The notes beneath the pieces are model-generated. The model saw only the letters and a program-made list of their open reading frames with translations, was not told where the DNA came from and ran no database searches. 64,000 nucleotides of DNA from Clavelina lepadiformis (lineage: Eukaryota; Chordata; Ascidiacea; Aplousobranchia; Clavelinidae). The stretch spans positions 16,246,501 to 16,310,500 of the forward strand of contig NC_135247.1 of assembly GCF_947623445.1 (NCBI RefSeq), read 5' to 3'. The position numbers and the translations under genes are program-made. Of the stretch, positions 25,732-37,163 are shown one piece after another. Position 1 is the stretch's first letter. The number at the start of each line of letters is the position of its first letter.

Positions 25732-26535
25732 CAGTGCTTTTCAACCTTTTTGATGACAGTTCGTACTCTTTAACGATAGAAGTTGGCAGTGAACTTATAT
25801 TAAATGGACATTTAACAAGCAAGAATCACCATTAGCAAATCGTCAGCATTAGATTTTGGCCTAATCATTTTCAAGACGATATGGAGTTAATGGTCGGATC
25901 GTGCACAACCAATACAAAGATATTTCGGGATAAGTATACAAATGCACAACTACAGGATGCATCAGTGTACTAAGACCCCTGCTACTCAAATTGTGACATC
26001 ATCTGGTTGTGCACTTGTATACTAGACGGGAAAAACGCACGGCCTTACTTGAGTCTGAAACAGCAAGCGACTATTTTAGGCTACAACTAAATAAAGCAGA
26101 GATAAGCCATTGCCTTATTATGATGTGTTATCAACATGCTCCGTTGCTTTGCTGTTGTCAACATTTTGTCACGCTCTTTTTAATGTCATTATCTTGGAAG
26201 CTTTACAGACAAAACTGGACTTCCTTAGTGATCACTGCGCAACCCACATTACGTATCAGCTTGCCTCGACCATGGGTCGACATGAGGGAAAGCCTGGAAA
26301 CGCCAAACTTGCACAACCTTCCACCAGCGTCGTCAAGAATAGCAAAAAAAAACGGAATAAAATCTCAGAAATGCAACGAGAAAACAGCTTAAATAAAAAT
26401 AATACAAAATTTGCGATATTAATGTCTCAAAAAAGTTGACAGAGACGAGTTTTATCTGCACCGTGTTCGTTGTGCGCACTACATTTTATCCTGTACGAAC
26501 CAGTGTCTCACAGTCTCACAGGTTTGGAAACACTG
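25732..26535. mobile_element. Old hAT-like element
   Basis: The left end CAGTGCTTTTCAACC (25732) and right end GGTTTGGAAACACTG (ending 26535) form imperfect inverted repeats. Flanking octamers GTACAGCA and GTATAGTA agree at 6 of 8 positions, both differences being C/T, as expected of a decayed target duplication. Internal frames up to 127 codons (26009-26392) carry no transposase motif. About 25935-26029 resembles, in reverse complement, the small MITE at 37049-37155, implying a nested insertion. Confidence 0.6.
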
Positions 26536-26689
26536 GTATAGTATATTCGGTATATTAACAATTTTCACTACGTCCCCATTTCACAAACAAACCTAAATAC
26601 AACAATACAAGCAAACAAAACTTATTACATACACCTAAATACAAATACAAACAATATAAATACAAACAAAACTGTTTGAAGAGCTGGCC

Positions 26690-27149
26690 TCCATGTGGTT
26701 CTGGTTCCAAGTTCGACACCCCATGGCGCCATACCGTTGTAATGCCCTTGGGTAAAGCATTACTGACATTTGCTCAAGTTCAGTGGACAGTAGTTCTCAG
26801 TAACCGAAGCTGGCTTCAGGTGTAATTCGTGTAAAGACTTTCCTCGGTCCGAGTACAGTACAAACATTATGTAACTAACCGTATGTTTTGAAGTTTCAAG
26901 TTTGAATAGGTTTAGCGGTCGTGCTAGTTGTTACCAGCAATTATTAACGTTATTTTTCTTGGGCACGTTTTAAGCCTTTTCGACTTTGTCACTTTTTCCT
27001 GTTGATTGGCGCGTGTTAGTAACAACTAGCTTGATTTTTCGTCCCCACCGCGCTTTTGACGAAAAATAAATGAATGAATGAATGAATGAATGAATGAATG
27101 AATGAATGAGTGAATGAATGAATGAATGAATGAATGAATGAAAGAATGA
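26690..27149 (+). mobile_element. tRNA-derived SINE with (AATG)n tail
   Basis: The 5' part contains a region resembling a tRNA-type polymerase III promoter: a B-box-like GGTTCCAAGTTCGACACC at about 26702-26719, after an A-box-like segment near 26690. It continues with the phrase TGCCCTTGGGTAAAGCATTAC, a motif shared by many tRNA-derived SINEs. The body ends at about 27063 in a tetranucleotide run (AATG)n to 27149, the usual type of SINE 3' tail. Orientation is plus. Clear target duplications were not identified, so the 5' boundary is approximate. Confidence 0.65.
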
Positions 27150-27727
27150 AGTTTGTGTCGAAAAATATAAAGTTAACCTTAAAGAGTGCCAAACTATATT
27201 CTATTTTTTTATTTTAGTATAAACATTATCATACTATATCTAAATATTTGACGACAAGCCTTATAATTGCCCACAAAAACAACACAAGACAACACGTGCG
27301 CAGGAGCAGTTACTACCAGACTGGCTGACTGGCGCATGAAGGCAGAGTACGATTTTAGCGCGTTAAAAGCTTGGTGTTTGATCGCAAATATTTTTAATTT
27401 TTTATCAACTTAGAACAAAATTCACAACAAGGATCAAAGAATTCCCAAAATTTCATTTCGCTGTTTTTTAACATGACATCAGGTTCCGTATACGCCACAA
27501 GCATTCCATACACCAGTTGTGCATGATCGTAATTTCGTCATCACTACTGTCTCCTTTAAAGCAATGCTCATAGTCATAACCTACATTGCAAACTTTTCAT
27601 TGTTTCCAACATTCATTGCGAACAGTCTTATCACTGGGTGTAAAAAACGCTTGTAAATGTGGATTTACATTTGTACGCTATTTAAGCATTATATTCGCAG
27701 TATGCGACTAAGCAACTGACTTGCTAT

Positions 27728-28226
27728 CAGAGGTGGGCAGTCGGTACTTTGGAAATACCATCGGTAAGGGTACCGGTACTTGGAAAAAAATGTACCGACG
27801 GTTCCGGTATTCGGTAGTCTTTTAAGAAAATAGTTCGGTACTTTGTCGGTACCGGTACTTTTTGTGTAAAATATGATGCCGCAAATGCATGTCTAATAAT
27901 TATGTCTCCGGTAAAGGTTACTCCAGGTCAAAGCCTAAGCATATGTGACGTTAATTGCTTGACATTTTCTAGATTACAAAAAATCAACAAATGCTAAAAT
28001 TAGTATTAAGGATTAAGTAACATGTATTTTTGAAAAAATACTTGTTAAAATGTTGAAATTATCATGTGAAAAGTACCGAGTACCGGGACCGATTGAAGAT
28101 TCTTGAAAAAAGCAATTCGGTACTGAGATTCGAAACTTTTTTTAAAAAATACCGACGGTTTCCGTACCGAAAAAGTACCGCGGTACAGTAATTCGTACTA
28201 TAGTACCGCGGTACTGCCCACCTATG
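27728..28226. mobile_element. GGTACC-rich hAT-like MITE with perfect TSD
   Basis: The ends CAGAGGTGGGCAGT (27728) and ACTGCCCACCTATG (ending 28226) are inverted repeats with one mismatch. They are flanked by identical 8-bp repeats CTTGCTAT at 27720-27727 and 28227-28234. The 499-bp interior is packed with palindromic GGTACC/GTACCG words in both orientations, so the transcript could fold extensively. No coding frame. A degraded relative lies at about 31980-32404. Confidence 0.88.
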
Positions 28227-28234
28227 CTTGCTAT

Positions 28235-28934
28235 GTGGGTTTATAGGACGACATGAAGTTTTGGATTGCAGGAAGAAGAAAAAGTGGAGAATCCCCTTTG
28301 TTACTTAATACTAAACCGACTAAATGCGGAATATTTTATGGTTTTATTTTAACCTACAATGACTGTCACTACTTAAGTGCCGACCAATGGGCCTAGGTAT
28401 GAGAAAATTGTGATAAACCTATCTACTCTGCAGTCTAGCATCACACCAAAATTTGTGTCTTTGCATTCACATTTTCTAGACAAAAACTGCTATATTTTTT
28501 ATTTGAGCACATAAATAATTATAAGCGTGGCATGTTTCGGATCTTGCATTTTCATTAGTTTCTCGTCACAATAAAATGAAATTTGAGTATAAATTACAAT
28601 TGATATTAATGATGATTTATAGTGAAGACAAATAGCTTGTTTACATAGTAGTCTTCAGTGCACAAAAAAATTACCAGTAACTTGAAGCAGAAACATGGGA
28701 AATGTTCAGAAATTCTAAAATCACAAAAGAAATGTCACATTTGGTCCACAGTTAGTAGTATCATATTCTTTCTGTTTGTATGTGTAAATTGTGTTTCATT
28801 GCAGTGTTGATGTAACGATTTAGTGATGGGTTTTGCCTAATTATTATTTCCAAGTGTCTAGCATGTTATGTTCGGAGAAACTTTTGTGTTGAGTGAACAA
28901 GATATTAAAGTCATCTAACTAACTCTCTAGGAAA
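28235..28934. other. 5' flank of TBC1D13
   Basis: AT-rich sequence between the MITE and the first TBC1D13 coding exon. It should contain the promoter and 5' UTR, but no TATA box or other site stands out. Confidence 0.5.
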
Positions 28935-31900
28935 AATGGCTGGAATTAACTTGAGTGATAGGTGAAGTTTCACATTAAATAGGCCTACTTATATAATGTG
29001 TATAGGCTTATAGTAAGAATTTTTTGGTACATTTCTGTTACAAATACTTTTATGTAGAAATGTTTTACACAGTTTGTCGAGTTTAATTGCAGCAATGTGC
29101 AATTATGATGTCATAACTCTTTCTCATTATCACCAAGGCTAGGACTATTTTATTACTCTGAATTGAATAAATTATATACTGTATCATATAACTATGTTTT
29201 TTTGCAGAAAAGAAACACTTTTTCTTGAAGCTCTCGGAAGTCCTGTCATTGACATGAACAACTTAAGAAAACTTTGTTCGACAGGTGTATTTTTCATACA
29301 AACTTTGATCTATTATTTTTCAGTATAAATTGGAACATGTATCATTTTTACTTTTCTTGTTTTAATCTTACTTCTGTTTCATGATAACTGCACAAGCAAG
29401 AAAGCTTTCATTAGTTTTGCATTCTTGCGCACATGAGTCTTAAACCAAATACGCTTCAAAGTACTGAAGTTTAAATCCACTATATATTTTTAACATTAAC
29501 TTTTCCACATAAACTGAATGGATACACATTAACTCTTCCACTCTGGATTTTGAGTATTCATAGCTCAGGTCTTCAGTTCTGTCACAAAATTTAAGCTATT
29601 AACTGTTCTAGAGATATGCAAAATGTCATTAAAGTGTTCATTGATGTAGTGTAGTAGATAAATGATTGTATTATGGGTTGAGTTATACAATGAGCCATAA
29701 CGAAAAAGCCTAAATACAACCTTTGTTGTTGCTTCATTTTCTTTTCACATAGGGATTGTGGAGACATGTGGCATTCGAACAATTTGTTGGAGATTACTTT
29801 TAAACTGTCTGCCAAAACAGTGAGTGTTGGTTAAGTTAGAAAACTGTTGGTGTGTGCTATACGGCTCTATATACAGTCGGTAGTTATATACTATTTATGA
29901 ATACTAAATTAAGTGTTGCTTTTAAGATGTTAAAATGTGTGTTTTTCTTAATGCCATGACCTATTTTGATAAGGCGTACCAAGTGGCCTGAGGCTTTGGA
30001 GAAGCAAAGATGTGAATATCAACAATTTCTTAACGAGATGATTATTGAACCTGGCTTGAAGAGGTGCAATGCAGCTCCTGGTTTAGACGATCATGTATGT
30101 ATCAATAATGGTGGACCTGTGCTTTATATTCTTTTGCATGTTTTCTGAGTTACACTTTTCCATGAGTACCCTGAAAAGATGTATTTTTTGGTTTTTTTAA
30201 TTGTCTGAATCCAGAAATAAAGATCTCTCTGATTTGCCCTTTGAATTTAAAAGTAATAATTATTACTTAATAGTTATAATTACTGCTTAAGGTTCTTCTG
30301 TCCTATACAAACTTTTAAATAAAAATTGATGGATTTAGAAAATTTGTATACAATATTATATTTTTGTCTTTCAGCCACTGAACCCTAATCCAACCAGTGA
30401 ATGGAATAGTTACTTCAAAGATAATGACATCTTACTTCAGATTGATAAGGATGTCAGAAGACTCTGTCCAGATATCGCTTTTTTCCAGGTTAAATCAGGA
30501 AAAATAAGTGAAGCTTATAGTGTAAAGTGATAAGTGCTAAAGCTAGTGTTTTTAAACAAAGATAATTAGCTACAGTATAGGGTCGACACCTTTTATAAGA
30601 TTAAAATTGATATTTTTTTACAATTCACAAATACTTAATCAAGTGCCTTATTGCTTTAGAATGCAACAGCATATCCATGCGAACCACTTGTTTCACCAAC
30701 TAGCAGGTTGGAAAACTTAAGGAAGCGAGTTGAAAGATCGGTTTTGAGTTCACAGAATCTCACACGAAAGAGACTGGGCATAAGCAATGTAATCATTCGC
30801 AGCTTTATCAGTCGCACAATATTAGTTTGTCTTACTAGATAGACGTAATTAGCATTACATGACTGCCATACGTCACTAGATATTTCACCACATTGTGTAA
30901 AACTGAGTTTTGTTTCAGTTAATCAGCAGTCGAAAGCAAGCTTCTCGTGAATACGACACCCTGGAAGAGGGCCAAGAAGCTCACTGGGAAGTTGTTGAGA
31001 GAATCCTGTTTATTTATGCAAAACTCAATCCTGGGACTGCCTACGTGCAAGGAATGAACGAAATCATCGGTCCACTGTATTACACGTTAGCATCTGATCC
31101 CAATTTAGAATGGAAAGGTGATTACGAATTCTAATTCGCATATTACTGAAAACAAAGATATTTAACAAACTGTAGTTAATACATCAAAACTGAACGTTTT
31201 TGTAAAATTTTAGAACATGCTGAAGCAGACACGTTCTTTTGCTTTACAAACCTGATGGGTGAGATCAGAGACAATTTTATTAAATCCTTGGATAAGTCAG
31301 GTTCAGGCATCGGTAAGACCCTGATCAATTCTGCCAATTTTTTTATACCAGCCTTTTGTTATTTGTCTAATTCAACTTGGTAACATTTTCAGAGGCTTCC
31401 ATGAACCGAGTGCTATGCTTATTAAGACAAGTTGACCCTGAAGTGTGGCTTCGGTTGGATAGCTTGGCCATTAAACCTCAGTTTTATTTGTTCAGGTCAT
31501 TAGAAGCAGATTGTAGTGATAAAATGTTCTTGTTTTTTTTTTTTTAGTCAATGCCATATTGATTTTAAGATTTTTTCATAGATGGATCACGCTGCTGTTA
31601 TCACAAGAGTTTTCCCTTCCTGATGTCATTCACATTTGGGACATTTTGTTTTCCGATTCTCGGCGTTTTGATTTTTTAATTGCAGTTTGTTCAGCTATGA
31701 TTATGTAAGTGCTTAGCAGTTGTTGCACAGCATCCGCAAAGTTAAATCCTATTTTATTCTGGTCTAAATCATTTTATGTTTACTTTTTTGTCAGAGTAGA
31801 TATCAGTAGTAAAAATATTTGTGTAATATATCAACAATTCATAAAGGTGGTCACTTACTTGCAATGCGTTGCACATATGTAGTTGTTTTTAATGGCAAGC

Positions 31901-32633
31901 TTTTTTGGTCTGCAAATTTTATTTTATTTGCATGTTAGATTGTGCTGTTAAAACATCAATACATTGTGAAACAGAGGTATTCAGACAATACCTTGAAAGT
32001 ACTGTAGGTTACAGTATCGGTACTTGGCAAAAATGTACCGACGGTTCCGGTATTCTATACTATTTCAAAAAAGTAGTGTGGTACTTTGCTGATACTCCGT
32101 ACTTTTTGTACAGCAGATCCCGTTGCAAGTGCAATTTTTACCGATATTATGACCCGCTAAAGGTTACTTCAGGCCAAAAAAATATGTGATCTCACTCTTT
32201 GTGATTTTTAGATTAATAAAGAACAAAAAGTGCTAAAAATGGCACTAAGTTTTAAGTAGAAGGAAGTTTTAAAAAACATACAATTGTTGAAAAGTACCGA
32301 CTGTTGGGACCGACTTACATTTCTTATAAAAAGTTGCAGTACTTTTAAAAAAAAGTTTCGCGGTACAGCAATTCGGTGCGATAGTGATGTGATACTGCCC
32401 ATCTTTGTTAATGAATATACAAAGTTTTTTTTTTCAATTGGGTTTGTTAATCCTAGTTTAAAATTCTGTGATTACTAAAGCTTTTAATATTTTTGAATAG
32501 ATTGCTTCGTGATGAAATTCTAACTCGAGACTTCAGCCATAACATGAAGCTTTTACAGAATTATCCACTACGTATAGATGTTAACACCATAATATCAAAA
32601 GCAAAAGAAATTTACCACAATCTAAGGAATTGA
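28935..32633 (+). CDS. TBC1D13: TBC1 domain family member 13 (Rab GAP)
   Basis: A GTPase-activating protein for Rab GTPases; vertebrate TBC1D13 acts on Rab35 in membrane trafficking. Eleven exons (28935-28960, 29208-29284, 29753-29819, 29974-30094, 30375-30488, 30660-30788, 30919-31117, 31214-31312, 31393-31495, 31582-31704, 32501-32633) give 396 residues (human 400). Family signatures: LNPNPTSEWNSYFKDND, LLQIDKDVRRLCPDIAFFQ, AHWEVVERILFIYAKLNPGT, YVQGMNEIIGPLYYT (the YxQ dual-finger glutamine), DTFFCFTNLMGEIRDNFIK and LSQEFSLPDVIHIWD. The usual IxxDxxR arginine finger occurs here as IDKDVRR, as in this subfamily. The last intron holds a degraded GGTACC-rich transposon. The start codon was chosen because exon 1 joins exon 2 in phase; it is short and less certain than the rest. 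Confidence 0.96.
31980..32404. mobile_element. Degraded relative of the GGTACC-rich MITE
   Basis: Lies in the last intron of TBC1D13. It shares with the 27728-28226 element the block TCGGTACTTGG-CAAAAATGTACCGACGGTTCCGGTATTC near the left, and GCGGTACAGCAATTCG plus GATACTGCCCATCT near the right. It is shorter and has many substitutions, and no target duplication survives. The open frames in this region belong to the transposon, not to an exon. Confidence 0.7.
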
Positions 32634-33597
32634 TTGTTCAGCAATAAATGATTCATATTTATAACATATCTTCATCCTTTGCTCGTAATCGTTTTTATAT
32701 CATTACGTGTCATATAAGCATTGTTTTACGTAATTTCTCTTTGGTATAATGAAACTTCCCGGCATTGTAATGTAAACTACTGGATTCTGCATGGTACGCT
32801 TTAACAAAGTTGCATTTGTGATAAAAAAATTTGTGAAATCCGAGTCAAAAGTATATGAAGTTATTTCTATTTTGCTCCAATTTTCAACGTTATCATAAGT
32901 TCTATTAATTTCAGGGCTACCAGTTTTCAGTTTTAATCGCTTGCCGTTATGTCTTGCTCGTTGAACATCTGTGTAGACATAGCAATTTATGTTCATGTGT
33001 AAGCCAATACATAAACTGTGAAAGGGCTTTTGAATTTCTTCTGTTCAATCTATGTACTCGTTGCCACAATGTTATTGCATGTTTAAAATAGCAGACAATT
33101 TTTATTTCTTATTACGTGATTTATGATCTTTGGTTACAGTGAATCTTTTTATTATTATACAATTACATGAACGGAAAATATATTGTGCAATAAAGATTTT
33201 TACTACACTGGTTTGGTAATCACATACCAGTACAGTTTCAAGTAATTTGTGCTCTTATATCAATCGAAACATCTAAAAATTGGAAGTTAGTATGTTTACT
33301 TGGCAAAATCAAACACTAAAGCTTACCATCCCTATTAAACAACACAGTGACACACATGTCTGTTCTTTTGCGAATTAATGCAATATGAGCATTATTTTTC
33401 AGGCAAAAACTCTATGGCGGAGAAACGCTTCCTACGTATACACATGTACACACAACCATATACTTATAAGTAAAAGTTTTATTTATTAACTGTCTGTAAA
33501 TAAGTGACTACTATATTCAGAAATTTGATTTTTTTTAATAAAACCAAAAATTTTGTAATAATAATTACTGAAACAATAATTAATCCTATTTAACAGA
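32634..33597. other. Convergent 3' region of TBC1D13 and MDH2
   Basis: Contains both 3' UTRs. For TBC1D13 an AATAAA lies just after the stop (about 32642). For MDH2 the reverse complement of TTTATT near 33480-33486 gives AATAAA on the minus strand. The frame at 32703-32996 minus has no recognisable domain. Confidence 0.55.
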
Positions 33598-34635
33598 TTA
33601 GTTGTAATTTGCAGCGAAATCTTCGCCCTTCTTGATGGAGCCTTGCAGTTCTGGTATACAAGCATCAACGAGACTTTCTTCAAATGCTGAAAGCTTTCCA
33701 AGGCCAAGATTTTTCTTAATTCCATTAGGACCTAGCACAAGTGGAGTGGAGAAATACTTGCACTTAGTGATGTTTGATTGCACGAATGCACATTCTACCA
33801 CATTCTCTTTTCCACCAAGTGCTCTTATAGCAGACGACACAAATCTTGCTCCTGCATAAGCCATAGAAAGTGTAGCTGAGCCTGCACCCGCTTTAGCTTT
33901 CACCACTTCAGTACCCGCATCCTGGATTCGCTCAGTAAGTGCTTTTAGAGGTTCCTGATCGAAAGACACTGGTGGTTGGCATTGGGATATAACTGGAATG
34001 ATCGTTATTCCAGCATGACCACCAATGACAGGGACATTGATCTTTGAAACATCCAAATTTTTTGCTTCAGCAACAAACGCATTTGAACGGACCACATCTA
34101 AGGTTGTGACACCAAATACTTTGCTTGTGTCGGCCACTCCTGCTTTCTTGAACATCTCGCAGCAGATTGGAACAGTAGAATTCACTGGGTTAGAAATAAT
34201 ACAAACAAATGCAGATGGGCAATGCTTGGCACATGCTTTAGCAAGTTCCGCAACGATGCTTGCATTGGTGTTAAACAAGTCATCTCTGGTCATTCCTGGT
34301 TTTCGCGGAACACCAGCTGGTATGACGACCACATCACTTCCCTCTAAACATTCTTTAAGTTCATCAGGTCCAGTGTGACCAGAAATGGTTGCAGCAGTAT
34401 CAATATGACTCAAGTCAGCAGCCACACCAGGAGTATGAGCAATATCATACAATGCAAGCTTAGTTACCCCAGCCGTTTCTTTCAGGAGCAGGGACATAGG
34501 TTGTCCAATTCCGCCGGAAGCACCAAGAACAGAAACTTTGTAGTTGCCATTGCTGGTAGTTGAAAAGGTGCGAAGAATGTTGGGCGTCCCCTGAAGATTT
34601 CTCAAACCAAGAAGTATGCGGTTGATCAAAACCAT
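33598..34635 (-). CDS. MDH2: Malate dehydrogenase, mitochondrial
   Basis: Catalyses NAD-dependent interconversion of malate and oxaloacetate in the mitochondrial matrix (TCA cycle and malate-aspartate shuttle). One uninterrupted frame of 345 residues, close to the usual 338. Residues 1-30 are rich in Arg, Leu and Ser without acids (an import presequence). Then come the NAD-binding [13 protein letters not shown], the substrate-binding loop [14 protein letters not shown] with its arginines, [12 protein letters not shown], the catalytic histidine in [16 protein letters not shown], and [17 protein letters not shown]. No frameshift or missing active-site residue. The lack of introns contrasts with the neighbours; it could be an old retrocopy that replaced the parent, or simple intron loss. 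It runs tail-to-tail with TBC1D13. Confidence 0.97.
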   Translation of the reverse strand: MVLINRILLGLRNLQGTPNILRTFSTTSNGNYKVSVLGASGGIGQPMSLLLKETAGVTKLALYDIAHTPGVAADLSHIDTAATISGHTGPDELKECLEGSDVVVIPAGVPRKPGMTRDDLFNTNASIVAELAKACAKHCPSAFVCIISNPVNSTVPICCEMFKKAGVADTSKVFGVTTLDVVRSNAFVAEAKNLDVSKINVPVIGGHAGITIIPVISQCQPPVSFDQEPLKALTERIQDAGTEVVKAKAGAGSATLSMAYAGARFVSSAIRALGGKENVVECAFVQSNITKCKYFSTPLVLGPNGIKKNLGLGKLSAFEESLVDACIPELQGSIKKGEDFAANYN

Positions 34636-35665
34636 GTTGACTGTCGTAATGTTATTTACAAATGATAAAACTTCACTCCAACAAACTCAGCATGCATTCA
34701 GGGTGGAAAACTCAAGGTTATGGATAGATGAAAAATGTCCATAGAATAATCACATAAATATCTTATAAGTATTTTTCATTGGCTTTGTGGTTTCATTTAA
34801 ATACCATAACTACCTACATAAAATATTTGTAAGTTTTTATTGACACCTGACATTGTTTAAGACAATTGTTTCATGAAATGAAAAATATCGTGAAGTTATT
34901 CTAAATGTTTAATGGAGACTTCACCAATTATTAAGTCAAGCAGTAATATGATTTATTGCGAGGGGCTCACGTTTTTATACCAACAACGAAATAACATTAT
35001 TATCGGAAGAAAATTTTTAAATGGTTCCATCAACAGAATAATTTCATGCATTTGGTTAACTCAATAAACTGTTGGTCTGGATGGTATTATTTCATTCAGT
35101 GAAGTACTTATTTCGATATAACATATGACTTATTTATGACTTTATTTCCATGATGAGATTATTATTTTGCAGTGCTACCAGGGTGGCCAAGTTGCTTTTC
35201 TTTGGACTGATTTTAAATGATGGATTTTGTAAACATTAAATCTCCTAAAACAAAGAAAATCGTTTTTTTTTTCAGATTAAGAGAATGTACAAGTTAAAGA
35301 GTGATAAAGTACAAGAAATTTTGCAGTAGAGGCTGGTTTTGAGCCTGTTTTTACTGTTTGTAATGAAACAGGTTTTATAGTTTTCATGTTGCGTAAGGGG
35401 AATTACCATTATTATGTGTGTGTGTGCGCAGACGCTTATGTTAACTAAACTCTCCAACTTAGGCTATAAAGTAAGTTCAACCAAACTTTAAATGTTAATC
35501 CAGTTTAATCTTTTTTCTATAAGTCGTATAAATTGATAACGATCATAACGGAAAATTGGCCAAATTCCTGGTGGAAACGTTGCTTTCCGTAGAGGGCGCT
35601 TATGCATGCAAGACTCTATATATGACTGTTGTTCTTTAGCCGTATTCCTGTATAGGCCTACTACA
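34636..35665. other. Intergenic upstream of MDH2
   Basis: AT-rich DNA that should hold the MDH2 promoter at its left end. No other gene or repeat was recognised; frames here are at most about 61 codons. Confidence 0.5.
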
Positions 35666-36874
35666 ATGGGTTGCCATACGTCCGGATTTCCCCGGACATG
35701 TCCGGAATTTTAGTGTTCAAACTGCGTCCGGGGGGAAATGCTAAAATATGTTTAAATGTCCGGAATTTTTTAAAATTGTTTGTTGCGTTACGGGTAATAA
35801 TTTCATTGAAGTCCAACAAGACCTTGTTGAAAAAAATCAGATCTTCGGAAAAGTACAATTGGTATGAGGGAGAGTAGAGTATTGTTTATACGTTCATTAC
35901 TTGTAATTACCTTGGAGCGTATTTTGTAAAAAATTCTATGCTAATTTTCGTTTTCATAAATGTTACTGTTTAGAAGAGAACTTGCATTCGTGTATTGCAA
36001 TACAACATTTCTTTGCTGTTTGTGTATAGTTTCGTGTTTATCCTTCTTTCACAAAAAAGCAATGGCGGTAACGTACTTTGGTAATGTTCAAAAGTTGGTC
36101 AATGCAACCGAGGTAAATTTGTTATGGATTGCGCATTATCAAATATAGTAACCCTAGCCTAGAGATCACCAGAGGTCAAATCAGAGTGGCCCAATAGCCT
36201 AGTGCAGGGGTGGCCAAACTGCGGCTCTTTGAGCCTTTGATTGCGGCTCTTTAATGAATTAGCATTGTTGAATTAGACATGCATTTTCCCGGTCTAGACG
36301 AGTTGTTTGATCAGATTATGAAGCGATGGGTTCTATCACACGTAGTAACAATGGACTCATTGTTAGTAATAATCAAATTACACTCCAAAAAGTTCATTAT
36401 TGTATAGAAGTGTGCTAACTTGTACACTGTAGTTTAGTAAATTGTCAGATTGAAGCTGTACGTCAGGGTTGACCTAGTTTTAAGTCTTGGTTACGGTTAT
36501 ACTAATAATTGCAAAAAGAGTTGGTGAAGCCCAGGTGGAGACTCATAGTAGGCTATCACCACGCAGCACTAATGTTTATCAAATAGCTACACTTCGTTGT
36601 GAGTGAATAAATTCGTCGTTTTTATTTTGTTTGTGTTGTGGCTCTTTTAAAACTGGAATTTGTTATATGCGGCTCGAGCATCAAGCAGGTCTGGCCACCC
36701 CTGGCCTAGTGAATTCACGACATTATGTTCAAAAATCCACTCCGGTATACAATGGATAGGCAAAGCATTACTAGTGTGACGTCATATTGACAGACGATGT
36801 GTTCATACCTCATTTTCCGCTAATGGGCACTAAAGAGTGTCCGGATTTTAGCCCACGAAAATATGGTAACCCTG
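35666..36874. mobile_element. hAT-like element, host of a nested insertion
   Basis: The left end ATGGGTTGCCATACGTCCGG and right end ATATGGTAACCCTG are imperfect inverted repeats. They are flanked by the 7-bp direct repeat TACTACA at 35659-35665 and 36875-36881. GTCCGG motifs recur just inside both ends. A second element with its own target duplication is inserted at 36205-36703. The internal open frames (up to about 68 codons) show no transposase signature. Confidence 0.7.
36205..36703. mobile_element. hAT-like MITE with perfect TSD, nested
   Basis: Ends CAGGGGTGGCCAAAC (36205) and GTCTGGCCACCCCTG (ending 36703), flanked by exact 8-bp repeats GCCTAGTG at 36197-36204 and 36704-36711. GCGGCTC motifs follow the left end and precede the right end, as in widespread hAT MITEs. 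499 bp, no coding capacity. It interrupts the 35666-36874 element and is therefore younger. Confidence 0.9.
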
Positions 36875-37048
36875 TACTACATGCAAGATTAGGAAACGAA
36901 ATTATTTCCTATCATAATGTTTAATTTCGGACTAAAACAAGTTTTATCACGAATTAGACATGGCAATGATTTCTTATCGTTCAAGCCCCGTATACCAAGC
37001 TAGTTTTTGTGCAAGTTTTGATTGATAATAATACATGTACATTTTTAG

Positions 37049-37155
37049 GGGTCTAGCCAAGTATACAAATGCAAAAGTGCACAACCAGATGACGTCACAA
37101 ATTGAGTAGCTGGAGTCTAGTGTACTAAGACAGCCTGTGGTTGTATACTAGACCC
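37049..37155. mobile_element. 107-bp MITE with perfect TSD
   Basis: Ends GGGTCTAGCCAAGTATACAA (left) and TTGTATACTAGACCC (right) form inverted repeats with a 2-3 nt insertion on the left. Exact 8-bp direct repeats ATTTTTAG flank it at 37041-37048 and 37156-37163. The interior includes GTGCACAACCAGATGACGTC. A diverged reverse-complement relative lies within 25935-26029. Too small to encode anything. Confidence 0.88.
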
Positions 37156-37163
37156 ATTTTTAG

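Noticed and set aside
26009..26439. 127- and 109-codon frames that might be a transposase remnant
   Set aside because: They lie inside the 25732-26535 element but show no BED, hATC or DDE-type motif in any frame.
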